Shown here piece after piece: positions 63,575-64,000 of a stretch of DNA of 64,000 bases. Where the stretch lies: NCBI GenBank assembly GCA_022826245.1, contig JAJDVG010000003.1, forward strand, positions 1-64,000, read 5' to 3'. The notes under the pieces were generated by a model. The model was not told where the DNA came from. It ran no database searches and saw only the letters and a list, made by a program, of their open reading frames with translations. Each line of letters begins with the position of its first letter. Within the stretch, counting starts at the first letter, position 1. Source of the DNA: Gammaproteobacteria bacterium (GTDB lineage Bacteria > Pseudomonadota > Gammaproteobacteria > Steroidobacterales > Rariloculaceae). The position numbers and the translations under genes were made by a program.

Positions 63575-64000
63575 CTAACCGGCGTCCCTCGCGAGCACCT
63601 GCATCCGGGTCACGAGCCGCTCGATCCGCGCGGCGACCTCGGCCGAAGACGCGTTCGGATCGTCGCTGAGACCGAGCAAATCCGCGCGCAGCGCGATGAA
63701 ACGGCGAACGTTTAGATCGAGTTCGGCGCCCGAGATCGCGGCTGCGCCGGCCGTCCCGTCCTCTAGTCTGGCCTCGAGCGATTCGGCCGCGCGGCGGCAG
63801 GATTCGATGAACGCATCGCTGTCGTCGAGCATTTCGGCCGCGGCCGCGCGGAGCAGGAACAGGTCGACATCCGGCCTGATCGGCGCCACCCGGTCGATCA
63901 TGCGCAACGCATCGAATGCGAATTGCGATTCGCCGACGATCCGCGCGCGCCAGTCGGCCCGGAGCCGCGTCGCATGCGGATACCACAGGTCCGTGACGTT
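63575..64000 (-). CDS. C-terminal part of a protein of unknown function, cut by the window end
   Basis: The frame is open from the stop at 63575 to the last base, 141 codons without an upstream limit in the window. Residues include YPHATRLRADW, AFDALRMIDRV, DLFLLRAAAAEMLDDSDAF and LVTRMQVLARDAG, mostly helical. No family is recognised from this part. A TTG or ATG near 63901-63907 could be a false start; the open frame upstream suggests the gene begins beyond the window. Confidence 0.5.
   Translation of the reverse strand, partial: NVTDLWYPHATRLRADWRARIVGESQFAFDALRMIDRVAPIRPDVDLFLLRAAAAEMLDDSDAFIESCRRAAESLEARLEDGTAGAAAISGAELDLNVRRFIALRADLLGLSDDPNASSAEVAARIERLVTRMQVLARDAG

Overview
The window is 64 kb of GC-rich, gene-dense chromosome, almost certainly from a gammaproteobacterium. 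The evidence is conserved gene order: ndk-rlmN-pilW-rodZ-hisS-yfgM-bamB-der (0-9.5 kb), trmJ-iscS-iscU-like-iscA next to suhB (10-13.4 kb), and queA-tgt-yajC-secD-secF (13.5-19.2 kb), plus the xerD-dsbC pair near 52-53.6 kb. It looks like an uncultured or poorly characterised lineage; I cannot name genus or family from the sequence alone.

Layout. 0-19 kb is housekeeping: methionine synthesis, outer-membrane assembly, ribosome and tRNA modification, Fe-S assembly and Sec export. A 246-bp MITE-like element and an 81-bp tandem/inverted repeat interrupt it. 19.5-23.5 kb is a small accessory stretch around a tRNA-Leu(CAA), with a PhoD-like phosphatase, a small membrane protein and toxin-antitoxin genes. 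23.5-35.4 kb is the standout region. It holds a fatty acid/sterol hydroxylase-superfamily gene, a prolidase, a sterol 24-C-methyltransferase and, convergent to that, a five-gene operon for sterol biosynthesis. 35.6-38.4 kb is a YtrAB-like ABC transporter locus. 38.5-46.3 kb has a PIN toxin pair, a MacAB-like export locus and a CPA1 antiporter. 46.4-51.6 kb holds an AAA_14/DUF4143 ATPase and a run of exported proteins of poorly known family. 51.7-64 kb returns to metabolism: dsbC, xerD, an acyltransferase, aacS, kynA, gpmA, another PIN pair, phoD and a thiolase. A gene cut by the window edge ends it.

The sterol locus reads as a nearly complete route from squalene to a C-24-alkylated, 4,14-demethylated sterol. 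Its genes are a squalene monooxygenase fused in one 1128-aa polypeptide to an oxidosqualene cyclase, a CYP51 14-alpha-demethylase, a delta-14 reductase (ERG24 type), the bacterial C-4 demethylation pair SdmA (Rieske oxygenase) and SdmB (SDR), and a separate sterol methyltransferase. The operon genes overlap or sit within 8 bp of each other. The monooxygenase-cyclase fusion and the compact cluster that includes a methyltransferase are the main discovery candidates. The fusion is read directly from one uninterrupted frame; its novelty is my inference, since I could not search databases.

Starts were chosen by overlap, signal peptide or family length. Very long frames antisense to real genes are common here because of the GC content and were left out.
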